DNA of 64,000 nt from DASRDU01 sp035560235 (GCA_035560235.1 DATMAG010000026.1:35227-99226), one strand, 5' to 3'; counted from the first letter of the stretch, positions 8,734 through 17,514 are shown. Translations and numbers: made by a program. The notes: generated by a model not told the origin, from the sequence alone.

Positions 8734-9524
8734 AAAAATCTGACTGCTCCTTTCGCCCTGCCGGAAGCGCACTTCGATTATCCGCAGCAGACAGGTGGCG
8801 CCTGCTGCGGTGTGCTGCGGTCGAAATGTGTCTGGAAAACAGATCGCGACGAATCAGGAAAGAGCCAAAATCGCGCTGGACAGTTCATCTGTCACTGCTG
8901 ACAAACGAACAGAAAAATACCTGACGGAAGAGAACACCTCCGCCGGATTGAAGGATTCATTGCTGCAGGTGAACACGAAGCTCGTGATAATTTCATCCCA
9001 GCGTTTTTGTTTTATTCTGGCCTTCTCTCTTTACCCGCTTCTGTCCTGCATTACTGCCTTACACTACAGTTCCGTTACAGCTTCGTGTTCACCTCCGGCA
9101 GCCTCACTGATGAATGCTGCCGACCTCTGGATTAGCAAGTGTCGTGCTGCAGCCTGCCAGCAGGCCCGCGCAGCAGAGAAAATCTGCATCCTGTTCGTAA
9201 ACTCTTTGATATTCCCGCTCCCAGGTTCCCCTGCAGCCAGCGCCGATTCCGCAGTAACGAGTTCATTCGCAGTGATTCCAGAACTGCAGTTGCCGGATGC
9301 GCTACGCCTGAATTCGTTGCGGCGATGTTGCTTTCGGTTATTTCACTGCGACCTGTTTCGGAATTCGTCAGCATTGTTTCCAGGTAAGGCGAACCGCGCA
9401 TTTTTTCTGTACACCTGCAGCGAGACGTATGCGGAACTGACAGGGTAGCGTGACAGCGAATGAATGCAGTGCAGCGACTGTATGCAGCGACCAAAGGTGC
9501 GCCAGCGTACCGGATGCAGGGGAA
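8734..9524. other. Long intergenic region between a TPR gene and the Oar-like receptor gene
   Basis: About 790 bp with no convincing gene. Open frames of up to 217 codons exist here, but they have no ribosome-binding site at the start and no protein-like composition or recognised family. The region must hold the promoter of the leftward TPR gene. A perfect 16-bp inverted repeat is present (8967-8982 and 9079-9094), separated by 96 bp. Confidence 0.6.
8967..9094. repeat. 16-bp inverted repeat with 96-bp spacer
   Basis: AGGTGAACACGAAGCT at 8967-8982 is the exact reverse complement of 9079-9094. It lies upstream of the leftward TPR gene. The spacing is too large for a terminator hairpin; paired operator sites or a relic of a mobile repeat are possible. 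Confidence 0.7.
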
Positions 9525-9562
9525 GACAAAAAAATACGGGGAGACCTGAGAAGCCTCCCCGT
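9525..9562 (-). terminator. Intrinsic terminator of the Oar-like receptor gene
   Basis: Read on the minus strand, an 8-bp GC-rich stem (ACGGGGAG paired with CTCCCCGT, 9555-9562 and 9536-9543) is followed by a run of seven T (9528-9534). It starts 30 bp after the receptor stop codon. A textbook Rho-independent terminator. Confidence 0.9.
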
Positions 9563-9591
9563 CCAATGGCTGCAGCGTCAGACAATCAGTT

Positions 9592-12500
9592 TCAGAAGAC
9601 CAGTTTCATCGCAATCTGGATATGACGCCGCCCCGCCTTGAAGGCCGGCACATAGCCCGCTGAACTGATGTCCACATTGCCCGGGACGAACAGATTGGCA
9701 TTATTGAAGACATTGTAGAACTCGCCCCGGAACTGCAGGCTCGTCGTTTCAGTGAAGCGGAAGCGTTTTGAAACGCCGAGATCCACGTTCCAGAAATTCG
9801 GCCCGCGGAAGAAATTCCGGCCCGTTGTGCCTGCCGGAAAGGCGCCGAACTGATCGCCTGGCGTCACCGTTCCGCCGGTCGTCTGTGACGGATTGAGGAA
9901 GATGAACCGGTTCGGCACTGTCGGATCAGGCCGCGAAGTTCCCAGCCCGTCGCGATCAATTCCGCCGGTCAGCGCCAGCCGCGGGCACGGCGTCTCAGCC
10001 GTTGACGCGCCCGCGCAGTTGAAGACCGTGAACGGCGCGCCGCTGCTGGCATTGATGATGCCCGTCAGCTGCCAGCCGCCGAAGACCTGCTGCGAAATCG
10101 CCGAGCCGGTGCCGCCGAAGAAACGGTCGCCGATCTTGTCAAACGGCACTTCCCAGTTGAAGCTGCCGATGAAGCGATGACGCACGTCGAAATCTGACGG
10201 GCCGTAATCGAAGTCCGGATTGAACGGCGAAATCAGATTCGGCGTGAAGGCCGAGAGACTGGTGAGAAACGCGCTCACATTGTCGAGCACTTTGGCGTAC
10301 CGGTACCGCGCCGTGAACTGCAGGCCGATGCGCCGCCAGGTGCTGTTGGTCACTTCGGCAATCAGCGCGTTGTAATTCGAGCGGCCATCGGTCGTCAGAT
10401 AATGGATCGGCCCGAAAGCCGGATTGAGCCGCGCCGCCGAAGGCGTGCCGAGCAGCGAGGCCGAGCCGGGACGGTTCACGTTGTAAAGCGTGTAGAGTTC
10501 CTCGCCGTGCGAGCCGGAATACTGAATCGCCGCGACCGTGTTCGGCGCGAGTTCTCGTTCGAGCGAAACGCTCCAGAAATGATAGCGCGGCGTTTCGAGC
10601 GTTGATTCAGTTCCGGTCAGCAGCGTCGGCGGCAGCCTCACTGTTCCGGCAGTTCCGGCAAGCGGCCCGAAGTTGCTCACCGTCAGCGGCAGCGCGCCGA
10701 TGGCGCCGGTGTTGGCCGTCAGACCGAGTACAGCAAAGTTCGCCGTGTTCTGAAAGAGCCCCGCCACAGTGCTGAACGGACGATCATAGGTAATGCCGTA
10801 CCCGCCGCGCAGACTCGTCTTGCCATCGCCTGTCAGATCGAGCGCCAGCCCGATGCGCGGCGCGATGTTGTCCCAGTCGCGTTTGTAGAGCACCCCTTTG
10901 GCCGGGCCGCTGCCTGCTGTCAGCACCTGCCCGGTGCTGACCTGCGTCACGGTGTTCGGCCCGTCACCAACGAAGAAGCTGTTGAAGAGAGTTCCGTCGC
11001 GGCGGCGCGGCGTGTCAAAGAAGTCATAGCGCAGCCCCCACGTCACATTCAGACGCGGCAGCGCGCGCAGGCCGTGACTGAAGTAGACCGAGAAGTCGTG
11101 CGCGCTGAGACTGCGATTGAAATTCGGCTGTGTCGCAGGCAGCGTGAAGCTCTGCCCCGGCTGCGCGCCGTTCGGATTGATCGCCACCTGAATCGTGCTG
11201 ACCTCGCCGAGCACCAGATTGTTGAGCGCCGTCGGCAGATTCGGGCCGAGCGTGAACGAGGCGTTGCGGAATGCGCTCACGTTGCGATTGTCCTGCGTGT
11301 AAAAGTAGCTGCCGCCGATGCGAAACTGCTGATTGCGCCAGGGGCCTGCGAAATCCAGCGACGCCTGCGCCAGATTGATCGGCCCGGTGAGCAGTGAATT
11401 CAGCCCCGGCTCGAACGGCAGATCGCCCGGCAGCGCCGTCAGGAATCCGCCAATGTGCGTGCGCGGGAAGTTACCCATAAACAGGCGCGGCGTCGCAAAG
11501 CGGTCAGCAATCGAGCGCGCAAGGTTGATGCGGTTGAAGCTGCCTTTGGCATTCATCACCCAGTTCGCCATCAGCGACTGCGTCCAGTTGACCAGCGCAT
11601 TGTGATTGCGTTCGCGGCTGCCCGTGTTGAAGCCCGCAAACGGACTTGAAGAAAACGAACCCGCAAAGAAATCACGATCCTCAAACGCATAGCGCCCGTA
11701 AATCAGACTCTTTTCAGTGAACGTGTAATCAACCCGCCCGACCGTCATCAGCGTGTCCTGCGGCGCGCCTGCGCCGATGTCTGTCGGCACGTTGTAAAAG
11801 ACCTGACCGAAAGCGGGCGTCGTCGCGGGCAGGCCGAAAAATGCGCCCGTTGTCGCTGTCGTGCCGGTCAGCGCCCTGATGTCACCGACCGTGAAAACGC
11901 GGCCATTGATCGGGGTGCCGAGCGGGAAGGCATTGAAGAAGGTCTGCGTCGCCGGAGATGACAGAGCGAGCAGTTGCGCGGTCGGCACGAGCGCCACGCG
12001 GTTTTCGCGGCTGCGCACGATGTTGCCTTCGGTGCTGTTGAAGAAGAAGAGCCGGTCGCGCACGATGCGCCCGCCGATTGAATAGCCGAACTGATTGGCG
12101 ACGAGATGCCCGCGCGGAATGCCGACGGCGTTGTTCTCGAAACTGTTGGTCGAAAGAATGTCGTTGCGGTGGAATTCGTAGAGCGAGCCGTGAAAATCAT
12201 TGCCGCCCTGGCGCGTTGCGACGTTGATGATGCCGCCGCCCGCGCGCCCGTATTCAGGCTGAAAGCTGCTTGTGACGACCTGCATGGCCTCAACACCATC
12301 GAGCGGCAGGCGCTGACCGAGCGAGGTCGTATAGCTGGTGATGTTCTCGCCGCCGTCAAGCTGCACGTTATTGGTCGTCGGTCGCAGTCCGTTGATTGAA
12401 TAAGCCGTGTCGCGCTGCGGCGTCTGCGTGGCAGTGTTGCTGACGGGCGTGACATTGCCCGAGAGGCTGACCAGGTCGTAAGGATCGCGCGTGATGGTCG

Positions 12501-12966
12501 GCAGTTCACGCATCTGCTGGCCCGATACCGGATCGGCCAGTTGCGGGTTCTGCGTGTTGACTTCGACGCCGCCGCTGCCTTCAACGACAGTCTCCTCGCC
12601 GGTCACGGGCGTGACGGACAACTGTGTCTCAAGCCTCCTGGCTGCGCCGACCGAAACGCGCACCTTCTGCGTGCGTTCGGCAAAGCCGGAAGCATTCACG
12701 GTCACTTCATAAATGCCCGGCTGCAGGCTGTTGACCAGATAGAAGCCTTCGTCATCCGTGGTCGCATCGCGAACGATGCCGGTATCCACCGATTTGACCC
12801 TGATGGTTGCGCCGGTGATCGCCGCACCGGTCGAGTCAGTCACCTTACCGGCAATCTGTCCCGCTTCATTCTGCGCGAGGACTGTGCCGACGAGCAGCAG
12901 CGTGACAAGCAGCGCCAGCACGACTGTTTCAGTGCCCTGTTTCAATCTCTCTGTAATGCCTGACAT
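9592..12966 (-). CDS. Oar-like TonB-dependent receptor with carboxypeptidase-regulatory domain
   Basis: 1124 residues. Signal peptide to about residue 32 (LLVTLLLVGTVLAQ). Residues 35-120 form a carboxypeptidase-regulatory-like beta-sandwich (GQIAGKVTDSTGAAITGATI). A plug domain follows (YSINGLRPTTNNVQLDGGENI), then a long outer-membrane beta-barrel rich in aromatic and Asn/Gly turns, ending MKLVF with a C-terminal aromatic residue. The architecture is that of Oar/acidobacterial TonB-dependent transporter-like proteins, which import large substrates or act in adhesion; the ligand is not predictable. ATG 12966 has GGAGG 7 bp upstream; an upstream ATG at 13080 would put a non-signal extension before the signal peptide. 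Flanked by two TPR genes. Confidence 0.93.
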   Translation of the reverse strand: MSGITERLKQGTETVVLALLVTLLLVGTVLAQNEAGQIAGKVTDSTGAAITGATIRVKSVDTGIVRDATTDDEGFYLVNSLQPGIYEVTVNASGFAERTQKVRVSVGAARRLETQLSVTPVTGEETVVEGSGGVEVNTQNPQLADPVSGQQMRELPTITRDPYDLVSLSGNVTPVSNTATQTPQRDTAYSINGLRPTTNNVQLDGGENITSYTTSLGQRLPLDGVEAMQVVTSSFQPEYGRAGGGIINVATRQGGNDFHGSLYEFHRNDILSTNSFENNAVGIPRGHLVANQFGYSIGGRIVRDRLFFFNSTEGNIVRSRENRVALVPTAQLLALSSPATQTFFNAFPLGTPINGRVFTVGDIRALTGTTATTGAFFGLPATTPAFGQVFYNVPTDIGAGAPQDTLMTVGRVDYTFTEKSLIYGRYAFEDRDFFAGSFSSSPFAGFNTGSRERNHNALVNWTQSLMANWVMNAKGSFNRINLARSIADRFATPRLFMGNFPRTHIGGFLTALPGDLPFEPGLNSLLTGPINLAQASLDFAGPWRNQQFRIGGSYFYTQDNRNVSAFRNASFTLGPNLPTALNNLVLGEVSTIQVAINPNGAQPGQSFTLPATQPNFNRSLSAHDFSVYFSHGLRALPRLNVTWGLRYDFFDTPRRRDGTLFNSFFVGDGPNTVTQVSTGQVLTAGSGPAKGVLYKRDWDNIAPRIGLALDLTGDGKTSLRGGYGITYDRPFSTVAGLFQNTANFAVLGLTANTGAIGALPLTVSNFGPLAGTAGTVRLPPTLLTGTESTLETPRYHFWSVSLERELAPNTVAAIQYSGSHGEELYTLYNVNRPGSASLLGTPSAARLNPAFGPIHYLTTDGRSNYNALIAEVTNSTWRRIGLQFTARYRYAKVLDNVSAFLTSLSAFTPNLISPFNPDFDYGPSDFDVRHRFIGSFNWEVPFDKIGDRFFGGTGSAISQQVFGGWQLTGIINASSGAPFTVFNCAGASTAETPCPRLALTGGIDRDGLGTSRPDPTVPNRFIFLNPSQTTGGTVTPGDQFGAFPAGTTGRNFFRGPNFWNVDLGVSKRFRFTETTSLQFRGEFYNVFNNANLFVPGNVDISSAGYVPAFKAGRRHIQIAMKLVF

Positions 12967-13080
12967 CCTGATTCCTCCATTCTGACAAACCTTGCCCGGC
13001 AGTTCGCTGCCGCCAGCGCCCGGGGATCTCTTCAAGCTGGTAATGGGGAGTGTGAAGTGTCGGGAGAGAGCCTTGAACAA

Positions 13081-13096
13081 GGCAAGGCACAGACCA
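13081..13096 (-). promoter_or_regulatory. Weak sigma-54-like site upstream of the Oar-like receptor
   Basis: Minus strand TGGTCT-N5-TTGCC. GG and GC are kept but the -24 box lacks the usual C, and it lies 115 bp before the receptor start. Listed as a weak candidate only. Confidence 0.25.
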
Positions 13097-13245
13097 TCGG
13101 CTGCCGCGATTCGAAACGCGCGGGCTATCCTGCTGCGGAAATTTTATATCGCGTGCTGGCGCAGACTCAGCCTGAACCGCGACTGCAGCCGCGCTTATTC
13201 AGATTTTCGGATTGTTACCTGAAACTCATCCGATTCTTCGGAAGC

Positions 13246-14013
13246 TCAGTGCCTGGCGGCGCGCTGCTGCCGGGCCTCGCTGATGCCCGTGTCAAGCAGC
13301 GGCTTGAGGCCGGGATCGAGTCTGAGGCATTGAGTGAAATCCTTCTCCGCCTCGTCATCGCGCCCGAGCAGCAGATGCACCAGGCCGCGATGTGCAAATG
13401 AAGTGGCGCGCCGCGGATTGAGTCTGATCGCTTCGTTGAAATCAGCGAGCGCCCCGGCGAAATCGCCCTTTGCCTTGCGCGCTGTGCCGCGATTGTGCCA
13501 CGCCGAAGCGAAGTGCGAATTGAGTTCTATCGCCCGCGTGTAATCGCTGATCGCTCCGGCGAGATCCTTCTTCGCCTGTCGCGCATTGCCCCGACTGTGA
13601 TACGCCACCGTGTAGCGCGGATTGAGCCTGATCGCTTCGTTGAAATCAGCGATGGCGCCATCAGGATCGCCCTTGTCGTGTCGCGCATTGCCGCGATTGT
13701 TCCAGGCCTCGGCATAACCAGGCCGCAGGCTGATTGCCTTCGTATAGTCAGTGATGGCCTGATCGAATTCACCTTTCAGATACCGCGCCACGCCGCGATT
13801 GTTCCACGCCTGCACGAAGGTCGGATCGAAGGTAATCGCAAAGGTGTAATCCTGAATTGCGCCGTTCAGATCTCCCTGCTTCTGCTTTTCATTGCCGCGA
13901 TTGTAATAACTGCCGGCTGTATGCGTGCGGGCATCCTGCGCTTTCGCGGGCAGCGCGGGAAGAACGGTGAGCGGAAGGACAAGAAGAGACAGCAAAGCCT
14001 TTGGGGGAGTCAT
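13246..14013 (-). CDS. Exported tetratricopeptide-repeat protein (about 6 TPR units)
   Basis: 255 residues: signal peptide (MTPPKALLSLLVLPLTVLPALPAKAQ), then six TPR units such as YNRGNEKQKQGDLNGAIQDY, and a short C-terminal tail. The C-terminal motif DEAEKDFTQCLRLDPGLK closely resembles the end of the longer TPR protein at 7333-8733 (DAEAERDFTRCRAIDG), so the two are paralogues. The ATG at 14013 has GGAG 8 bp upstream. It ends 280 bp before the Oar-like receptor gene start and is transcribed in the same direction. A periplasmic scaffold role next to the receptor is inferred. Confidence 0.9.
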   Translation of the reverse strand: MTPPKALLSLLVLPLTVLPALPAKAQDARTHTAGSYYNRGNEKQKQGDLNGAIQDYTFAITFDPTFVQAWNNRGVARYLKGEFDQAITDYTKAISLRPGYAEAWNNRGNARHDKGDPDGAIADFNEAIRLNPRYTVAYHSRGNARQAKKDLAGAISDYTRAIELNSHFASAWHNRGTARKAKGDFAGALADFNEAIRLNPRRATSFAHRGLVHLLLGRDDEAEKDFTQCLRLDPGLKPLLDTGISEARQQRAARH

Positions 14014-14510
14014 GCATTTTTCTCCAGTCTGTGATGGGAAGTAAAAAACCCCGGCACCGGACAGCCGTCACCCGAAATTCTGAATTGTGATTGCCTCTGA
14101 ATTGTTCTGCTGAATTACCACCGAGGTGAGAGGTGCGCGCACAGGCTTCAGACCGGCTCCGCGCGGCGCAGTGTGCAGGCTAAGGCAGTTTGAATTGCTC
14201 TGTCAATAAAATTGCCGCAGCGCTGATTGATGAACGCAATTCTCATCTTCGCTCGCGCCATTTCTGATTTTTCACTGAATTCGCGCCATGACTGTAACGC
14301 TCACGGCACCGGATTGGTACACCTGTCAGGCTTCAGTGCGACATAAGGGCCTGCAACAAAGTGGCACCGTCCTTGCAGAGTCATGTAACTACAGCGGGGA
14401 TATGCAATCACAACCAGTCGGCAAGGAATCATTTTGTCAGTCAGACGCAGTTGCGCCTGACTGAGAGAGTGAAGGAAGCAATTCAGGAAGAGGGACAACA
14501 GAGGTGAATT
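14014..14510. other. Divergent intergenic region with a sigma-54 promoter
   Basis: About 500 bp between a leftward TPR gene and a rightward exported-protein gene. It holds the strong sigma-54 site at 14362-14377. No small gene or hairpin of note is visible. The segment around 14180-14280 is relatively AT-rich, as expected of a control region that may bind an activator upstream of the promoter. Confidence 0.6.
14362..14377 (+). promoter_or_regulatory. Sigma-54 (-24/-12) promoter
   Basis: TGGCAC-CGTCC-TTGCA is an exact match to the core consensus. The expected start is near 14388, giving a leader of about 120 nt before the gene at 14511. The 200 bp upstream are non-coding and could hold activator sites. 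Confidence 0.8.
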
Positions 14511-16088
14511 ATGATGATCAGAACAGGATATAAAAAGTATTTCAGCCTGCTGATGGCGCTGCTGCTGCTGATTCCCGGCGCAGGTTTCAGTGCGCTGGCG
14601 CAGCAGCCATACCGCGTGAGCGACCGGCAGGTTGATCAGTTGCTCAGACGCATTGAGACGCGCGCTGATATATTCAGACAGAGTCTCAGTGTCTCGCTCA
14701 ATCGTAGCCGGATCAATGACACGAGCCGTGAAAGCGAAATCAATGCTGCGGTGGCAGAGTTTGAATCAGCGGCTGACCGGCTGCGTGAACGATTCAGAGA
14801 TCGCCGTTCAGTCGCGGCTGACGTGCAGGACGTGCTGAGTCGCGCCAGCCGGATCGAATCGCTGACGAGTGACATTCGCCTGACCACGCAGGCCCGGCGC
14901 GACTGGAATTCACTGCGTGCTGACCTCAACACCCTGGCGAGTTATTACAACGTGACCTGGAATGACCGGGGCGCTTATCAGCCGGGCCGCAGCTATGTCA
15001 GCAGCTCGCTCACCGGGACGTGGCGGCTTGATCCGTCACGCAGCGACAATATTGATGATGTGGCCGACCGCGCCACACGCGGGCTTTCGGCGGCTGAACA
15101 GGAGCAGATTCGCAATCTCGTGATGCGGCGGCTCGAAGCTCCCGATATGCTTGCCATTGATCAGCGCGGACGCAGCTTCACCATCGCTTCAACCCGCGCC
15201 CCGCAGCTGACCTTCGAGGCCGACGGGCGCGCGCGCACTGAATACACACAGCGTAATCGCGCCATGCGGGTCAACGCCTCGGTTTACGGCGATCAGCTCG
15301 TTGTCAGCACGACCGGCAACCGCGGCAATGATTTTCACGTCACTTTCGATCCGATTGATAACGGTCAGCGCCTGCGCGTGACGCGCCGCATTTATATGGA
15401 GCGTCTGGCTCAGCCGATTATCGCGAGCAGCGTTTATGACCGGACTTCGAACGTGGCGCAGCTCGATCTTTACAATGACAGAGCTGGCGGCTTCGGCAGA
15501 AACGGTGATTACAGAAACAACGACCGGGTGCGCGGATCGTTCTATGTTCCCAACGGGACGCAGCTCGTCGCTGTTCTCAACAACAACCTGAGCACGAAGG
15601 ATGTGCGCGAAGGCGACCGTTTCAGCATGATCGTGCGTTCGCCAGCGCAGTACGACGGCGCTGTGATTGAAGGCGTGGTGACGGATGTGGAGCGTTCAGG
15701 CCGACTGACAGGCCGCGCTGAAATGTCGCTCGATTTCGAGAGCATTCGGCTTCGCAACGGCGCGACCTATCCGTTTGAAGGCTACATCGAAAGCATCCGC
15801 ACGCCGAACGGCGACGATGTCAGAGTTGATAACGAAGGGAGCGTGAAGGAAGATGACAGCCAGACGCAGCGCACCATCACGCGCACCGGAATCGGCGCAG
15901 CCCTGGGCGCGATCATCGGCGCGATTGCCGGTGGCGGCAAGGGCGCGGCGATTGGCGCAGCGATTGGCGCGGGCGCGGGCGCAGGCTCGGTCTTCATTCA
16001 GGGCCGCGACTCGCTCGATCTGAGCAGCGGCACGGAGCTGACGATTCGCGCCAGCGCGCCGCGCTCGACTGAAGCGCGCCGCAACTGA
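14511..16088 (+). CDS. Exported protein with C-terminal glycine-zipper segment
   Basis: 525 residues, no family recognised with certainty. A signal peptide ends at FSALAQ (about residue 31). Residues 35-150 are charged and helical with Arg-rich coiled-coil character. The middle is predicted beta-rich (LTGTWRLDPSRSDN and repeated RVTRRIYMERL-like strands). Near the C-terminus a glycine zipper (TGIGAALGAIIGAIAGGGKGAAIGAAIGAG, about 462-492) could cross or sit in a membrane, as in several envelope-stress proteins. The ATG pair at 14511/14514 has GAGGTG upstream. A perfect sigma-54 promoter lies 134 bp upstream, and Hsp20 follows 62 bp downstream, so both are probably induced together. Function unknown. 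Confidence 0.85.
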   Translation: MMIRTGYKKYFSLLMALLLLIPGAGFSALAQQPYRVSDRQVDQLLRRIETRADIFRQSLSVSLNRSRINDTSRESEINAAVAEFESAADRLRERFRDRRSVAADVQDVLSRASRIESLTSDIRLTTQARRDWNSLRADLNTLASYYNVTWNDRGAYQPGRSYVSSSLTGTWRLDPSRSDNIDDVADRATRGLSAAEQEQIRNLVMRRLEAPDMLAIDQRGRSFTIASTRAPQLTFEADGRARTEYTQRNRAMRVNASVYGDQLVVSTTGNRGNDFHVTFDPIDNGQRLRVTRRIYMERLAQPIIASSVYDRTSNVAQLDLYNDRAGGFGRNGDYRNNDRVRGSFYVPNGTQLVAVLNNNLSTKDVREGDRFSMIVRSPAQYDGAVIEGVVTDVERSGRLTGRAEMSLDFESIRLRNGATYPFEGYIESIRTPNGDDVRVDNEGSVKEDDSQTQRTITRTGIGAALGAIIGAIAGGGKGAAIGAAIGAGAGAGSVFIQGRDSLDLSSGTELTIRASAPRSTEARRN

Positions 16089-16098
16089 AGTTTGCTGG

Positions 16099-16131
16099 TG
16101 TTCGGCAGGCTGACAGCCTGCCGGACATTTT
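16099..16131 (+). terminator. Hairpin with T-run between the exported protein and Hsp20
   Basis: Arms 16099-16111 and 16115-16127 form a 13-bp stem with one G-T wobble and a 3-base loop, followed by five T. It fits a leaky intrinsic terminator that would set the ratio of the two genes. It is also similar in style to the other intergenic dyads of this genome. Confidence 0.65.
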
Positions 16132-16150
16132 TGTGAGAGGAGGGATCGTT

Positions 16151-16768
16151 ATGGCTAAAGCGAAAGAGATGCAGCAGCCTGAATCACAGCAGGCTCAGAA
16201 TCAGACAACGCAGAATCAGAACCAGACAGGCGGGCAGTTACAGTCAGCAGCGGAGTTGCGTGGCGGCGGACTCTCGCCCCGCAGATCAGCAGGGCTTTCG
16301 ACCCTGATGAGTGATCCGTTTTCGATGATGCATCGCTTCGCTGAAGAGATGGACCGGATCTTTGAGAACTTCGGCATGGGACGCAGTTTCTTCGGACGCG
16401 GCATGGGACAACTGCTGCCGCAGCGTGGCGGGATGATGTCATCTGTCTGGTCGCCCCGGATCGAGCTGTTCGAGCGCGACAACAAATTCTGCGTGCGCGC
16501 CGAGCTGCCGGGCCTGAACAGGGACGATGTGAACGTCGAGGTGACCGACGATGCGCTCATCATTCAGGGTGAACGGCGACAGGAGAGCGAAGAGAACCGG
16601 CAGGGTCTGTACCACAGCGAACGCAGCTATGGCAGCTTCTATCGCGCCATCCCGCTGCCCGAAGGCGTGAATGGCGACGAGGCTCAGGCCACCTTCCGCG
16701 ACGGCGTGCTGGAAGTCACCATGCCTGCGCCGCGGCAGCAGCAGAATCGCCGGATCGAAATCAAATAA
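16151..16768 (+). CDS. Hsp20/alpha-crystallin family small heat-shock protein
   Basis: 205 residues. A low-complexity Gln-rich N-terminus (about 1-40) is followed by SDPFSMMHRFAEEMDRIFENFGMG, typical of bacterial class A small heat-shock proteins. The alpha-crystallin domain spans about 97-195 (WSPRIELFERDNKFCVRAELPGL, DALIIQGERR, FYRAIPLPEGV) and ends with an I-x-I motif (RRIEIK). It is an ATP-independent holdase that binds unfolding proteins. ATG 16151 has GGAGG 8 bp upstream. There is no heat-shock-type repeat element visible upstream; read-through from the sigma-54 promoter at 14362 is likely. Confidence 0.95.
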   Translation: MAKAKEMQQPESQQAQNQTTQNQNQTGGQLQSAAELRGGGLSPRRSAGLSTLMSDPFSMMHRFAEEMDRIFENFGMGRSFFGRGMGQLLPQRGGMMSSVWSPRIELFERDNKFCVRAELPGLNRDDVNVEVTDDALIIQGERRQESEENRQGLYHSERSYGSFYRAIPLPEGVNGDEAQATFRDGVLEVTMPAPRQQQNRRIEIK

Positions 16769-16778
16769 GTCTCAGGGC

Positions 16779-16794
16779 TGGCACTCTGATTGCT
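16779..16794 (+). promoter_or_regulatory. Sigma-54 promoter facing no protein-coding gene
   Basis: TGGCAC-TCTGA-TTGCT, an exact core match, begins 10 bp after the Hsp20 stop codon. Downstream on the same strand there is no credible gene before the convergent hemerythrin gene; instead a strong terminator ends at about 16969. The predicted transcription start is near 16805. Confidence 0.75.
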
Positions 16795-16804
16795 TATGCA
16801 AGCA

Positions 16805-16969
16805 GCGGCAGCTTACTTATTGGGGTGAAACTCCGGTACTGAAAAGACGCAGAGGGGAGCGTCTCAGGGAATGATGGAGAGTCGTTTCCGCACTGTGCCG
16901 GGGTGGTTAATGCTGCCTGTCTCACTCAAGGATCAGCAGGAAGGTAGTGAGGCAGGCAGCAATTTTTTT
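16805..16969 (+). ncRNA. Candidate sigma-54-dependent small RNA
   Basis: A stretch of about 165 nt bounded by a strong sigma-54 promoter (16779-16794) and a near-perfect terminator: arms 16911-16926 and 16946-16961 pair over 16 bp with a single G-U, followed by seven T. Inside, a small hairpin (GACGC...GCGTC around 16846-16863) is visible. The longest frame (from the ATG at 16871) has no well-placed ribosome-binding site and unusual composition. A segment near 16824 (GGTGAAACTCCGGTACTG) resembles one part of the cobalamin riboswitch core, but the remaining conserved boxes are absent. The start coordinate is inferred from promoter geometry. Confidence 0.55.
16911..16969 (+). terminator. Strong intrinsic terminator of the small RNA candidate
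   Basis: 16-bp stem (one G-U pair), 19-nt loop, then AATTTTTTTG. It lies 140 bp downstream of the Hsp20 stop and is too far from it to need a separate promoter, but directly fits the sigma-54 transcript. Confidence 0.85.
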
Positions 16970-16983
16970 GTCTCGTGGCAGAC

Positions 16984-17015
16984 AAAAAAAGGCGCGATCA
17001 ACTGGTGACCGCGCC
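16984..17015 (-). terminator. Intrinsic terminator of the hemerythrin gene
   Basis: On the minus strand GGCGCGGTC pairs with GATCGCGCC (17015-16991) and is followed by seven T (16990-16984). It lies 29 bp after the hemerythrin stop and only 15 bp from the convergent small-RNA terminator. Confidence 0.85.
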
Positions 17016-17043
17016 AACTGGCAACGCTCAGGATCTCTACTGA

Positions 17044-17514
17044 CTACTTGCGCCGCATAGTCGCGGCAACCCTGCGGCTGTCGTTTCTGATCTCTTCCAT
17101 CTTCCGCCCCAGCTCCTGCAAACGGCTCTGATTGCAGAGTTCTTCAGCCTTCGGGAACATCTCGCCCTCTTCCTCTTCGATGTGATGTTCGACGGCATCA
17201 CGCAATTCCGCGAGCGTCTCCTGAAACTCCTCTTCATTCGGAGCCATCGTCGAAAGCTGCATAAGCAACTGATCCACCTGATCGTGTTCCCTGTACGATT
17301 CGCGAACCAGTTCACGCATTTCGTTGAACTCCTCCATCGCCGGATAAAAGACCTCCTCTTCAATCCGCGTGTGCATCTTGAGCGCCTGATTGAGTTGATT
17401 GAAAGTCTCGGTATAAGTCGGATCGGTTCCCGCCTCTTCATCGGCGGTTTCAAGTTCAGTCATCAGCCGCAGCGCTTCCTGATGATCTTCCTTCAAAAGT
17501 TCGATGGCATTCAT
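17044..17514 (-). CDS. Hemerythrin HHE domain protein
   Basis: 156 residues forming a four-helix bundle. Candidate di-iron ligands are visible at the expected spacing: His11 (LLKEDHQEAL), His48 and Glu52 (MHTRIEEEVFYP), His77 (YREHDQV), His110/His111 and Glu115 (EHHIEEEEGEMFP). HHE proteins bind oxygen, nitric oxide or peroxide or store iron, and are often stress-linked. ATG 17514 has GAGAGG 6 bp upstream; an upstream in-frame start at 17583 has none. It points away from the sigma-54-driven gene at 17911. A weak sigma-54-like site (GGGAAC-N5-TTGCT) lies on its own strand at 17575-17590. Confidence 0.93.
   Translation of the reverse strand: MNAIELLKEDHQEALRLMTELETADEEAGTDPTYTETFNQLNQALKMHTRIEEEVFYPAMEEFNEMRELVRESYREHDQVDQLLMQLSTMAPNEEEFQETLAELRDAVEHHIEEEEGEMFPKAEELCNQSRLQELGRKMEEIRNDSRRVAATMRRK

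Noticed and set aside
8795..9448. Long open frame in the 800-bp intergenic region
   Set aside because: No ribosome-binding site, no recognisable domain, and composition unlike real proteins.
16824..16841. Similarity to part of the cobalamin riboswitch core (GGTGAAACTCCGGTACTG)
   Set aside because: Only one block matches; the CCGCAAC and downstream conserved boxes are absent, and no B12-related gene follows.
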